Positions 8,565-16,424 of a DNA stretch of 64,000 nucleotides are shown one piece after another. The translations under genes were made by a program, and so were the position numbers. Below the pieces are notes generated by a model. That model did not search any database. It was not told the origin of the DNA and worked only from the letters and a program-made list of their open reading frames with translations. The stretch spans positions 235,053 to 299,052 of the forward strand of contig NZ_WOTB01000001.1 of the NCBI RefSeq assembly GCF_011516835.1, written 5' to 3'. How positions within the stretch are numbered: position 1 is the first letter of the stretch; every line of letters starts with the position of its first letter. The stretch is from Acetobacter musti. Its GTDB lineage: Bacteria; Pseudomonadota; Alphaproteobacteria; Acetobacterales; Acetobacteraceae.

Positions 8565-9776
8565 TTATCTTCCGCCACACATGGCTCGCCGGGGGTTGGT
8601 GACGAGCAGCTGTTCGATGTCGCGATCCTGCAGCCCGTATCGTTTCAGGCGGGGCACGAAGTGACGGAGGATGTATCCATATCCGTGGCCGCCGTAGCGG
8701 GTGAGCATGCTTTTCAGGAACACGTCGTGGGAGACGAGGACTTTCTTTCCGTATCCCCGTTCGAACAGGCGTGTGATGGCTGTGGCGTTTTCATCATCGG
8801 ACGGGCACTGGGCGTCTTCTTCCGGGTAATAATACGACATGGAGATCATGTCGTATTCGAGCCAGGCGCCGCGGTCGGCGAGACTGTGCTGGTAGTCCGG
8901 GTCTGAAAAACTCGGGTTCATGTGACAGAGGATCACATGACTGAGGTCCGCTCCCTCTTCTTCCGCGATATCGAGCACGGTATGGGCGACGCGCATCCAG
9001 GCGGGAAGATGAACGGAAAGGGGGACGGTGGTGACGGCCGAGGCGATGGCGGCGGCGCGCAGGACTTTCTCCTCGTCTTTCGTCATGACGGAGGAGATGC
9101 CGATTTCGCCGATGATGCCAGCGAGGATGCGGGGGGCCCTGTCTTCTTCTGATCCGCCTTCTTCCGGTCCGTTTTCTTCTGATCCGTCCGGTCCGGCGCC
9201 GCCGACATCGCGGATGATGCGGCGGGCGAGCTGGTCGGTGCTTTCCGGATGGACGTAACCGGGGTGGGAGGGCTGGAGGTAATATCCGGCGCCCATGACG
9301 ATGTTCAGGCCGGTCTCCTGTGAGATTTTCCGCAATGTGGCGGGGTCGCGGCCGATGCCGACATTGGTGGGATCGACGACGGTGCGGCCATCCAGATCGT
9401 GGAATTTCTTCAGCTCTTCAGTGGCGAGTTCCGCATTGTCGAGCATGCAGTTGTCGCGGTTGCCGAGCGGGTTCATCGCGATTTCGCCGAGCATGTCCAT
9501 GGCCAGCGGGCGCATGGCCCAGGAGGAGTGGCAGGGGCAGGCGGGGCCGGAGAGACCTGACGTTTCGGGAGATGCGGTCCATTTCTTCGAGGCGTCGAGC
9601 AGGATGTGCTCATGCATGAGGGTGACGCCCATCTCATCGGGGGTGATGGGGCCGCTGACGGTCATGACGCGGCCGCTGGCGACGCCGACGGAACCCGGAG
9701 GCGGGGTGTCTGTTGCCGGGGTAGTCGTTGCCGGCGCGGTCGTGCCTGGGGTGTTCGGGGAGGGTTCAGTTGTCAT
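8565..9776 (-). CDS. Phosphotriesterase-family (PTER/PHP-like) metal hydrolase
   Basis: A TIM-barrel binuclear zinc hydrolase of about 403 residues. Metal residues are visible in order: HxH in LMHEHILLD (about residues 55-57), a Glu in IGEIGIS that replaces the carbamylated lysine as in the PHP/PTER branch, His in LSVHLPAW, His in VILCHMNPS and Asp in VSHDVFLK. The first 30 residues are a Thr/Pro/Ala-rich extension without conservation, so a later start is possible. It overlaps the permease gene by 11 bases. Known members of this branch hydrolyse lactones or N-acyl amides, not organophosphates; the substrate here is unknown but should match the transporter encoded upstream. Confidence 0.88.
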   Translation of the reverse strand: MTTEPSPNTPGTTAPATTTPATDTPPPGSVGVASGRVMTVSGPITPDEMGVTLMHEHILLDASKKWTASPETSGLSGPACPCHSSWAMRPLAMDMLGEIAMNPLGNRDNCMLDNAELATEELKKFHDLDGRTVVDPTNVGIGRDPATLRKISQETGLNIVMGAGYYLQPSHPGYVHPESTDQLARRIIRDVGGAGPDGSEENGPEEGGSEEDRAPRILAGIIGEIGISSVMTKDEEKVLRAAAIASAVTTVPLSVHLPAWMRVAHTVLDIAEEEGADLSHVILCHMNPSFSDPDYQHSLADRGAWLEYDMISMSYYYPEEDAQCPSDDENATAITRLFERGYGKKVLVSHDVFLKSMLTRYGGHGYGYILRHFVPRLKRYGLQDRDIEQLLVTNPRRAMCGGR

Positions 9777-10854
9777 CGCCGTTTTTCCTGATTCCGAAGA
9801 GATCGCGTCCTTTGAGGCTCATATTGATCCAGATGGCGCCGATGGTGATGAGGCCGGTGAAGATCTGGGTCAGGAACGGGGAGACGTGGGCGAGGATGAG
9901 GCCGTTTTTCAGGCAGGCGAGGGTGAGGATGCCGAGGGCGGAGCCAATGACGGTGCCGTAGCCGCCGGTGAGGCTGGTGCCGCCGAGGACGACGGCGGCG
10001 ATGACATCGAGTTCGAAGCCGACGCCGATATTGGAGGAGGCGCTGCCGAGCCGTCCGGTCATGAGGATGCCGGAGAGGGCGGCGGCGAGGCCGCTGAGGG
10101 CGTAGACGGTCAGCGAGATGCGGCGGACGTTGACGCCTGTGCGGCGCACGCCTTCCTGGTTCGAGCCGATGCCGGTGATGTAACGCCCGAAACGGGTGCG
10201 GTGGAGGGTGATGCTGCCGGCGGCGACGCAGGCGAGCATGATGAGGGCGGGGACCGGGACGGGTCCGATCCAGCCGCGTCCGGGCCATTCGAGCAGAGGG
10301 GCGTTTTCGGGCAGGGGGAGGGAGTAGCCCTGGGCGATGAGGAGGGAGAGTCCACGAAAAACGGACATGGTGGCGAGGGTGACGATGAAGGGGGCCATGC
10401 CGACGCGGGTGATGAGGAGGCCGTTGGCGGTTCCGGCGACCGTGCCGGCGAGCAGGGCGCCGGCGAGGGCGAAGGCGGGCGGGAGGTGCCAGAAGGTGGC
10501 GAGGACGGCCATGGTGATGCCGCTGAACGCGGCGACGGCGCCGATGGAGAGGTCGATCCCGCCGGTGGTGATGACGAGGGTCATGGCGGTGGCGGAGATG
10601 AAGGCGGCGGCGTTCTGGCGGAGGATGGTCAGGAGGTTGGTGACGGACAGGAAAGAGGGCGCGCAGAGGGAGAAGGTCAGTACGCAGACGAGCAGCAGGC
10701 AGAGCACGCTGGCGAGGCCTGGCTGTCTTTCGAACAGGAGGGCGATGGCGTGAAGCGGGCTGGTCTGTGTGCGTGCGGGGGTTTTCTGCGGCGTTGGGGA
10801 GGATGTTGCGGGCATGGAATTCCCGGAAGCGGAATCAGTGTGCGGAACGGGCAT
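9766..10854 (-). CDS. ABC sugar-type transporter permease (RbsC/AraH family)
   Basis: An inner-membrane permease of about 362 residues with eight to ten hydrophobic segments, beginning after a 40-residue cytoplasmic tail (LASVLCLLLVCVLTF). Family signatures include TTGGIDLSIGAV, ANGLLITRVGMAPFIVTLATM and VVLGGTSLTGGYGT near the C-terminus. Two starts are possible: ATG 10854 with GGAG nine bases upstream, overlapping the ATPase gene by 20 bases, or ATG 10815 with GGGA nearby. It pairs with the ATPase and binding protein to import a sugar-like solute. Only one permease gene is present, so it probably forms a homodimer, as is usual for this family. Confidence 0.92.
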   Translation of the reverse strand: MPVPHTDSASGNSMPATSSPTPQKTPARTQTSPLHAIALLFERQPGLASVLCLLLVCVLTFSLCAPSFLSVTNLLTILRQNAAAFISATAMTLVITTGGIDLSIGAVAAFSGITMAVLATFWHLPPAFALAGALLAGTVAGTANGLLITRVGMAPFIVTLATMSVFRGLSLLIAQGYSLPLPENAPLLEWPGRGWIGPVPVPALIMLACVAAGSITLHRTRFGRYITGIGSNQEGVRRTGVNVRRISLTVYALSGLAAALSGILMTGRLGSASSNIGVGFELDVIAAVVLGGTSLTGGYGTVIGSALGILTLACLKNGLILAHVSPFLTQIFTGLITIGAIWINMSLKGRDLFGIRKNGDDN

Positions 10855-11602
10855 GGAAACGCTCTCCCACGATGAGATCGACGAGTTCTCCGATGCTGGT
10901 TTCGCCGATATGGCGTTCCGCGGCGACGACGCCGTTGCGGATGACGGCGATGCGGTCGCAGACGTGGAAGAGGTCCTGGAGCCGGTGGGTGATGAGGATG
11001 ATGGTGACGCCCTGGTCGCGGAGTTTTGTAATCAGGCTGAGCACGGCTTCGACTTCCATGACGGCGAGGGCGGCGGTGGGTTCGTCGAGGATGAGCACGC
11101 GGGGGCTGAAGGCGGCGGCGCGGGCGATGGCGATGGCCTGACGCTGGCCGCCGGACAGGCTTTCGACGCGGGCGTGGGTGTCGCGGATGACGACGCCGAG
11201 GCCCTGGAGCATTTCGGCGGCCCGGCTGTGCATCGTTTCTGTATCCAGCAGGGGAATTCCGAGGACGCGGCGTGTGGGCTCGCGGCCCATGAACAGGTTG
11301 CCGGCGACGTCGATGGTGCCGCACAGGGACAGGTCCTGATAGACCATGTGCACGCCGGCATCCTGGGCGTCACGCGGGGACGTGAAGTGGCGGGGCTGTC
11401 CGTCGATGAGAATTTCGCCGCCGCTGGGAGCGAGGGCGCCGGACAGGATTTTTGTGAGGGTGGATTTGCCGGCGCCGTTATCGCCGAGGAGGCCGAGGAC
11501 TTCGCCGCGACCGAGTGTCAGAGTCACGCCACGTAAAGGCTGGATGGCGCCGAAACGGCGGGTAATGCCGCGCATTTCGACGGCGGGGGGCTGGCTGGTC
11601 AT
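10835..11602 (-). CDS. ABC transporter ATP-binding protein, single-domain RbsA-like
   Basis: A 255-residue ATPase that powers the adjacent permease. Walker A (GDNGAGKST), the ABC signature (ESLSGGQRQA) and Walker B (VLILDEPTA) with the following H-loop region (IILITHR) are intact. Unlike canonical RbsA/XylG proteins of about 500 residues with two ATPase domains, this one has a single domain, so a homodimer is expected, as in FrcA-type systems. The ATG overlaps the binding-protein stop as ATGA, indicating translational coupling; the longer upstream frame is an out-of-frame shadow of that gene. Confidence 0.93.
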   Translation of the reverse strand: MTSQPPAVEMRGITRRFGAIQPLRGVTLTLGRGEVLGLLGDNGAGKSTLTKILSGALAPSGGEILIDGQPRHFTSPRDAQDAGVHMVYQDLSLCGTIDVAGNLFMGREPTRRVLGIPLLDTETMHSRAAEMLQGLGVVIRDTHARVESLSGGQRQAIAIARAAAFSPRVLILDEPTAALAVMEVEAVLSLITKLRDQGVTIILITHRLQDLFHVCDRIAVIRNGVVAAERHIGETSIGELVDLIVGERFHARSAH

Positions 11603-12648
11603 GGCTGTCTGATCATGGTTGTGCGGATGCGGTCCGTTGGGGTGACAGAGGCCACGAGGGTGCGGGGGGTGACGATGGTGGCGGGCACGGTGATGTCGTG
11701 CGGGGCGGGGGTATTTGTGAGCCAGTCGCGGGCGGCGTTTACGGCGGCTTCGCCCATGCCGACGGTGTCCTGGACGGCGGTGGCGAGGACGGTTCCGTTG
11801 CGGAGGCCGCGCGCGATTTCGGGGGACATGTCCCATCCGGCGAGGTGGACAGGTTTGCGGGGCGGGCTGGTCTGCAGGGCGGAGAGGGCGCCGATCATGG
11901 CCGGTTCGCCGGTGGCGTAGATGAGGTCGAGTTCCGGGGCGGCGGCGAGCAGGTCCTCGGCTGCGGTCTGGGCTGAATCGAGGATATTCTGACCGTCAAC
12001 GAAGCCGGCGACATGGAGGGAGGGGGCCTGTTTTTTCATGGCGTCGAGGAAGCCGTTGCAGCGGAGGGTCTGGATATAGGAGCTGGTGGCGCCGACGATA
12101 CCGATGCTGGCCGGCGGGGTGTGGCCGGGCTGCAGCAGGGCGTCGAGCAGGCGGGCGGCGGTGCTGATGTTATCGACGCCGATCTGGGCGATGGTTTTTC
12201 CGGTGACGATGGCGTCGATGGCGATGACGGGCACGCCGGAGCGGGCTGCGGTGCTGATGGCGTCGCGGACGCCGTAGACGTCGATGGCGCAGAGGAGGAT
12301 GGCGCTGACGTTCTGTTCCGCGTAATTCTCGATGGCGTCGGACTGGGCGACGGGGCTGTTGTCGGCGTCGAACACGGAGAGGGTGTAGCCGAGCTGATCG
12401 CACCGGCTTCGGACGCCGCGCGTGATTTCATTGAAGTATTGCGAGGACTCCGTGGTCTGGACGAGGGCGATGCGGACGGGGTTTGTCTGCGCGGCTCCCG
12501 GCCGGGGGATGCTGAACTGTGCTGTGCCGGTAGTCGTGCGGGCGTCCAGGCCGGCGGCTGTTCCGGCATGGGCGGCGCGGGCGCGCGCGGCTGGCAGGCA
12601 CAGGGTGAGTGCGCCGCAGATCAGTTTTCTTCGATGCACGGTCAGCAT
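11599..12648 (-). CDS. Periplasmic solute-binding protein, RbsB-type
   Basis: A 349-residue exported binding protein for the ABC importer. It starts with a basic N-terminus and hydrophobic signal (KLICGALTLCLPAARARA) cut near AHA; there is no lipobox cysteine. The mature part is a type-I periplasmic fold: IALVQTTESSQYFNEITRGV, a first beta-alpha unit with NYAEQNVSAILLC, the hinge GVPVIAID, then IGVDN and IYATGEPAMIGAL. First gene of the operon, read from a promoter carrying the LacI-type palindrome. Similarity to ribose/galactose binders points to a carbohydrate, but relatives also bind autoinducers and purines, so the ligand is open. Confidence 0.92.
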   Translation of the reverse strand: MLTVHRRKLICGALTLCLPAARARAAHAGTAAGLDARTTTGTAQFSIPRPGAAQTNPVRIALVQTTESSQYFNEITRGVRSRCDQLGYTLSVFDADNSPVAQSDAIENYAEQNVSAILLCAIDVYGVRDAISTAARSGVPVIAIDAIVTGKTIAQIGVDNISTAARLLDALLQPGHTPPASIGIVGATSSYIQTLRCNGFLDAMKKQAPSLHVAGFVDGQNILDSAQTAAEDLLAAAPELDLIYATGEPAMIGALSALQTSPPRKPVHLAGWDMSPEIARGLRNGTVLATAVQDTVGMGEAAVNAARDWLTNTPAPHDITVPATIVTPRTLVASVTPTDRIRTTMIRQP

Positions 12649-12710
12649 GGCATCCGGGGCGGGGTTCCTGAGCAGGGCGACGGGTCCGGGTATCCCCGTT
12701 CGGGTGTTTG

Positions 12711-12763
12711 TAAACCGGTTTATCTGATGAAAACGGATAAACGGATGTGGGTTCTGTTGTCAA
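12711..12763 (-). promoter_or_regulatory. Promoter and LacI-type operator of the ABC/hydrolase operon
   Basis: On the minus strand TTGACA (12758-12763), a 17-base spacer and TTATCC (12735-12740) are followed by the palindrome TAAACCGGTTTA (12711-12722), placed just past the expected transcription start. The sequence matches the receptor-gene operator exactly over 12 bases. The divergently encoded LacI-family gene begins 160 bases away and is the obvious candidate repressor. Confidence 0.8.
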
Positions 12764-12883
12764 GCCGAAATGGAAAGGCGCGGCATGTGTCTTGCGGTAT
12801 TTGTCTGCGCGGAGATTGATCATTACAATGGAAGACGCAGTGGCGGAGTTTTCACGCCCTGGGCCTGAAGGTGCCGGACGCTG

Positions 12884-13903
12884 TTGATAAAGAAAAAAGG
12901 ACCTACCATTCAGGATGTTGCGGATCGGGCGGGTCTTTCGAAGGCGGCTGTTTCGCGGTACCTGAATAAGTCGATCAGGCTTCCCCAGGAGACGGGCCGC
13001 AAGATTGACGAGGCTGTCGCGGCTCTGGGGTACCGGCGCAATTCGATTGCGCGGCGGCTGAGCAAGGGCGGGAGCGAGACGATTGGTCTCGTGGTGCCGG
13101 AGATTTCCAACACCTTCTTCTCCGAGATGGCGGAGGCGGTCGAGCAGACGGCTTCGGAGCGGGGGTACAATCTGATTCTGGGAATCAGCCGGAATCATCC
13201 GGACAAGGAGCTGGGATTTCTGCGCTGGATCGATGATTCGATCGTGGACGGTCTGCTGTTCGTGACGAATCGTCCGGATAATCGTCGCCTGCAGCTCGAT
13301 ATTCGTCGTTATGGCGCGGTGGTGCTGCTGGATGAGGACATTCCGGGCACGGCGCAGGACAAGGTGTTCTGTCACAATGTCGCGGGGGCGCGGGATGCGA
13401 CCCGGTATCTGATCCGGACCGGGCACAGGCGGATCTTTCATGTGACGGGTCCGGTTTCGCTGATGAGTGTGCAGGAGCGGCTGGAGGGGTTCCGGCTGGC
13501 GCATGAGGAGGCGGGTCTGCCCTGTCCGGACGCGCATATATTCCATCATGACTACTCGCAGCGGTTTGGCCGCGAGGTGGTGGGGCAGATTCTGTCGCAT
13601 CCGGTCCTGCCGGACGCGGTGTTCGCGGCGAGCGATTACATTGCGATCGGGATGCTGGAGGAGCTGAAGCGCAACGGGGTGCGGGTTCCGGAGGACATGT
13701 CGGTTGTGGGGTTCGATGACACGGCGCTGGCCTGTCTGGTGACGCCGAAGCTGACGACGATCCGGCAGGATGCGGCGGAGCTGGGGCGGATCGGGACGGA
13801 GCGGCTGCTGGATGCGCTGGCGCGTCCGGAGACGCCGCGCGGGGTGACGCGGATTGCGGCGTCTCTGATCGTGCGGGATTCGGTGCGCGACACAAGGACG
13901 TGA
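12884..13903 (+). CDS. LacI/GalR-family transcriptional repressor
   Basis: A 339-residue sugar-type regulator. The N-terminal helix-turn-helix and hinge helix are textbook (TIQDVADRAGLSKAAVSRYL, then GYRRNSIARRL), followed by a periplasmic-binding-like ligand domain (IGLVVPEISNTFFSEMAEAVE, PDAVFAASDYIAIGML, SVVGFDDTALACLVTPKLTTI). The start is a TTG; no ATG or GTG fits the frame better. It stands divergent from the ABC operon, and two copies of a CG-centred palindrome, one before that operon and one before the TonB receptor, are its probable operators. The effector would be the imported compound or its breakdown product. Confidence 0.92.
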   Translation: MIKKKGPTIQDVADRAGLSKAAVSRYLNKSIRLPQETGRKIDEAVAALGYRRNSIARRLSKGGSETIGLVVPEISNTFFSEMAEAVEQTASERGYNLILGISRNHPDKELGFLRWIDDSIVDGLLFVTNRPDNRRLQLDIRRYGAVVLLDEDIPGTAQDKVFCHNVAGARDATRYLIRTGHRRIFHVTGPVSLMSVQERLEGFRLAHEEAGLPCPDAHIFHHDYSQRFGREVVGQILSHPVLPDAVFAASDYIAIGMLEELKRNGVRVPEDMSVVGFDDTALACLVTPKLTTIRQDAAELGRIGTERLLDALARPETPRGVTRIAASLIVRDSVRDTRT

Positions 13904-13959
13904 TTCATCGGGGGTGAACTGCGGTTTTTGCGGGTTGCGGGGTAAAGATTGCCCTGATA

Positions 13960-14745
13960 ATGCGACGCTCTCGCAACAACAGGTGCAGACAGGTCATGTT
14001 TTCCGTGCTGCGTCGTTCCTCGCGGTCTCCGGCAGTGCGGGGGCCGCTTCCCGAACATATCGAGGCGATCCGGCTGGGAGCGCTGAAGGGCGATCCGCTG
14101 GCGCAGGTGCAGTGGGGCCAGGCGCTGCTCGACAGTGACTATATGGACAGCGACCCGAAGGCGGCGATGGGCTGGTTTTCGATTGCGGCGGCGGCCGGGT
14201 TCGGTCCGGCGGAGAACATGCTGGGGCGGTGTCATCATTTCGGACGGGGGTGTCCGAAGGATCTGGCGCGGGCGGCGGTTCATTATGGCCGGGCGGCGGC
14301 GCTGGGAGATGAGTGGGGCCGGTATAATCTCGGGATTCTGACGCTGCGGGGGCTGGGGATGCCGGCGGACCGGTCGCGGGCTTTTGCGCTGTTCAGTGAG
14401 GCGGCGCGGAACGGTCATGCGAAATCGATGAACATTCTGGCGCGGTTTCTGGAAGAAGGCTGGGAGACGGAGCGCGATCCGGAGGCGGCGCTGGGGTGGT
14501 ATCGCCGGTCGGCTGAGGGCGGTGATTATCGCGGGCAGCATAATTACGCGACGGCGCTGGCGGAGGCGGGACTGGTTGCGGAGGCTCTGGACTGGTGGCG
14601 GCGGGCGGTTGTGGAAGCGACATCTGACATTCTGCTGGCGATGGAGCGGTCGCTGATGCGGCTGGGGACCGGGGGTGATGCGGGGCTGCTTGCGCGGGTG
14701 CGGGAGCGGCTGGCGGAGATGGGGATTGCGGCTCAGGGGAAGTGA
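13960..14745 (+). CDS. Sel1-repeat (TPR-like) protein
   Basis: A 261-residue all-helical protein made of tandem Sel1-like repeats: units such as AQVQWGQALLDSD-YMDSDPKAAMGWFSIAAAAG, GPAENMLGRCHHFG, GRYNLGILTLRGLG and SMNILARFLEEG-W recur at about 36-residue spacing. No signal peptide or enzyme motif is seen; such proteins act as scaffolds. Start choice is uncertain (ATG 13960 or 13996). It follows the LacI gene by 56 bases and could be co-transcribed. In many alphaproteobacteria small Sel1 proteins are neighbours of TonB-receptor loci, but a role in the regulon here is speculation. Confidence 0.8.
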   Translation: MRRSRNNRCRQVMFSVLRRSSRSPAVRGPLPEHIEAIRLGALKGDPLAQVQWGQALLDSDYMDSDPKAAMGWFSIAAAAGFGPAENMLGRCHHFGRGCPKDLARAAVHYGRAAALGDEWGRYNLGILTLRGLGMPADRSRAFALFSEAARNGHAKSMNILARFLEEGWETERDPEAALGWYRRSAEGGDYRGQHNYATALAEAGLVAEALDWWRRAVVEATSDILLAMERSLMRLGTGGDAGLLARVRERLAEMGIAAQGK

Positions 14746-15156
14746 GCTGGTGGCGCGTTGGGTGATGTGAACGGCCGGGCTCTGACGCGCCGGGGTGGGA
14801 GTCTGAGAGGGGGCGGCCTTCCCGGATATGCGGCGGGCTGGCGACGTTTCTCAGCGGCGCGGGACGTAGTCTTCGCCAGCATGCATGTTTTTACTTTCGA
14901 AACAATATGGTGGTCCGGGGTGTCTGCAACCCGAAGTGGCGGTTTTCCGCGATTGTGAGATCTTTTGTGTGAATCACAATGGTGTGATGTGTTAACTTTG
15001 AGATCTTAGCGCTGGAAATTTAAAAAAAAATAACTTAGACGTATTTTGTCTCGCCTGTAATTATCGTGTTAACAGGACGTATAATTAAATAGACTGAGAC
15101 TTTTTTTGCGCCAAGCTAAAATTTGTTCCTATTACAATACGATACAGGAGCCTGCT
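14746..15156. other. AT-rich regulatory region ahead of the glycan-type genes
   Basis: No gene is visible. The half nearest the aminotransferase is strikingly AT-rich for this genome. It contains an octamer direct repeat GAGATCTT (14957-14964 and 15000-15007) and an inverted pair ATTGTG/CACAAT (14952-14957, 14975-14980), either of which could be a regulator site. A CAGGAG ribosome site at 15145-15150 serves the next gene. Confidence 0.5.
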
Positions 15157-16305
15157 ATGAGTGCGAGCAGCATATCTTTTCTTGAGACAAATGTGCCTAA
15201 ACTAAGTAAACTTGTATCGTATATAGAAGAAATAGAAGAATCTGATATTTATAGTAATTATGGTCCTGTTAATACGCAGTTCGAAAAAAGCCTTGTGGAA
15301 AATAATTTCTCTGGTATCGGCGGCTGCGTTACAGTCTGTAACGCTACTATAGGTATCATGCTCGCACTCAAATACGTCACGCGGCATATCAGAAGCTCTG
15401 AGAAGCCTTATATTCTCATGCCGTCCTTCACGTTTGCGGCTGCGGGACATGCGGTCATGTGGGCGGGGTTTACGCCGCTGTTCACGGATATTGATCCCGC
15501 GACCTGGGCGTCTTCCCGTGAGTCGGAGGGGGAGATGCTGGCGGCGTTCTCTTCCCGGATCGCGGCGATTTTCCCTTATGCGACTTTCGGAAATCCGATC
15601 GATCTGGATTACTACAACGGTCTGTCGCAGATGTACGACATTCCCATCGTCGTTGACGCGGCCTCGTCCCTGGGGGCGGTGGATCTGTCTTCCCGCCATT
15701 TTGGCACAGGGTTTCCGTTTCCGGTTGTCTTCTCCCTTCATGCGACGAAATCGCTTGGTGTTGGTGAGGGCGGGTTCATTTACTGTGCCGACACCACGGC
15801 GATCGCCCAGATGCGTGCGATGGGGAATTTCGGATTTGAGAAGAGCAGGCATGCGACGATCTGCGGCATCAATTCGAAAATGCCTGAGATCAGCGCCCTG
15901 CTCGGTCTGGAGGGGCTGAAGAAACTTGAGGAGATATCGGAGAAGAAATCGGAGATTGCCGGTCTTTACCGGACTTATCTGCCTGAGTTCGTTTTTCAGC
16001 AGCAGAGCGGGAAGCGTTCCACCTATCAGTTCATGCCTGTCAGGGTTCCCGGCGCGGATAAGGAGCGGCGTGGGCGTCTTCTCACGCTGATGGCGGAAAG
16101 CCGGATCGGCACGGCGTCCTATTTTTCTCCTCATCTGGCGGAGCAGCAGTATTTCTCTTCTTTCGGCGGGTCTGACAGTCTGCCGGTCACGGCGGAGGTT
16201 GCGTCTTCCATCATATCGCTTCCGGTTAAATACTCGATGACGGAAGGCGACATTGAGTATATCTCCTCCAGGCTCCGGATGAATATGCAGCGGGCTTTTA
16301 ACTGA
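15157..16305 (+). CDS. DegT/DnrJ/EryC1/StrS-family PLP aminotransferase
   Basis: A 382-residue pyridoxal-phosphate enzyme of the nucleotide-sugar aminotransferase family. The internal aldimine lysine is in SLHATKSLGVGEGG; the cofactor Asp and Ser region is VVDAASSLGAVDL; PSFTFAAAGHAVMWAGFTP is the usual substrate/cofactor segment. ATG 15157 follows CAGGAG by six bases; the upstream extension is discarded. The first quarter of the gene is AT-rich, with codons unlike the GC-rich remainder, suggesting a recombinant or transferred origin. The neighbours (FAD protein and two glycosyltransferase-like genes) suggest a surface-glycan or modified-sugar pathway. Confidence 0.85.
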   Translation: MSASSISFLETNVPKLSKLVSYIEEIEESDIYSNYGPVNTQFEKSLVENNFSGIGGCVTVCNATIGIMLALKYVTRHIRSSEKPYILMPSFTFAAAGHAVMWAGFTPLFTDIDPATWASSRESEGEMLAAFSSRIAAIFPYATFGNPIDLDYYNGLSQMYDIPIVVDAASSLGAVDLSSRHFGTGFPFPVVFSLHATKSLGVGEGGFIYCADTTAIAQMRAMGNFGFEKSRHATICGINSKMPEISALLGLEGLKKLEEISEKKSEIAGLYRTYLPEFVFQQQSGKRSTYQFMPVRVPGADKERRGRLLTLMAESRIGTASYFSPHLAEQQYFSSFGGSDSLPVTAEVASSIISLPVKYSMTEGDIEYISSRLRMNMQRAFN

Positions 16306-16424
16306 AAATCCTGTTTCTGTCGGGTTCCCGCAACCATGCGCGGGGAAGTGCCGCTTTTGAAAAATTCGTCTGATGCGATCGGGAGGCACGCCGGAGTCGT
16401 CAGGCACGATCCGGGAGTCCTGCC

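Noticed and set aside
9295..10875. 526-codon plus-strand frame across the hydrolase and permease genes
   Set aside because: Acidic, Gly-rich repetitive translation; antisense shadow of two convincing minus-strand genes.
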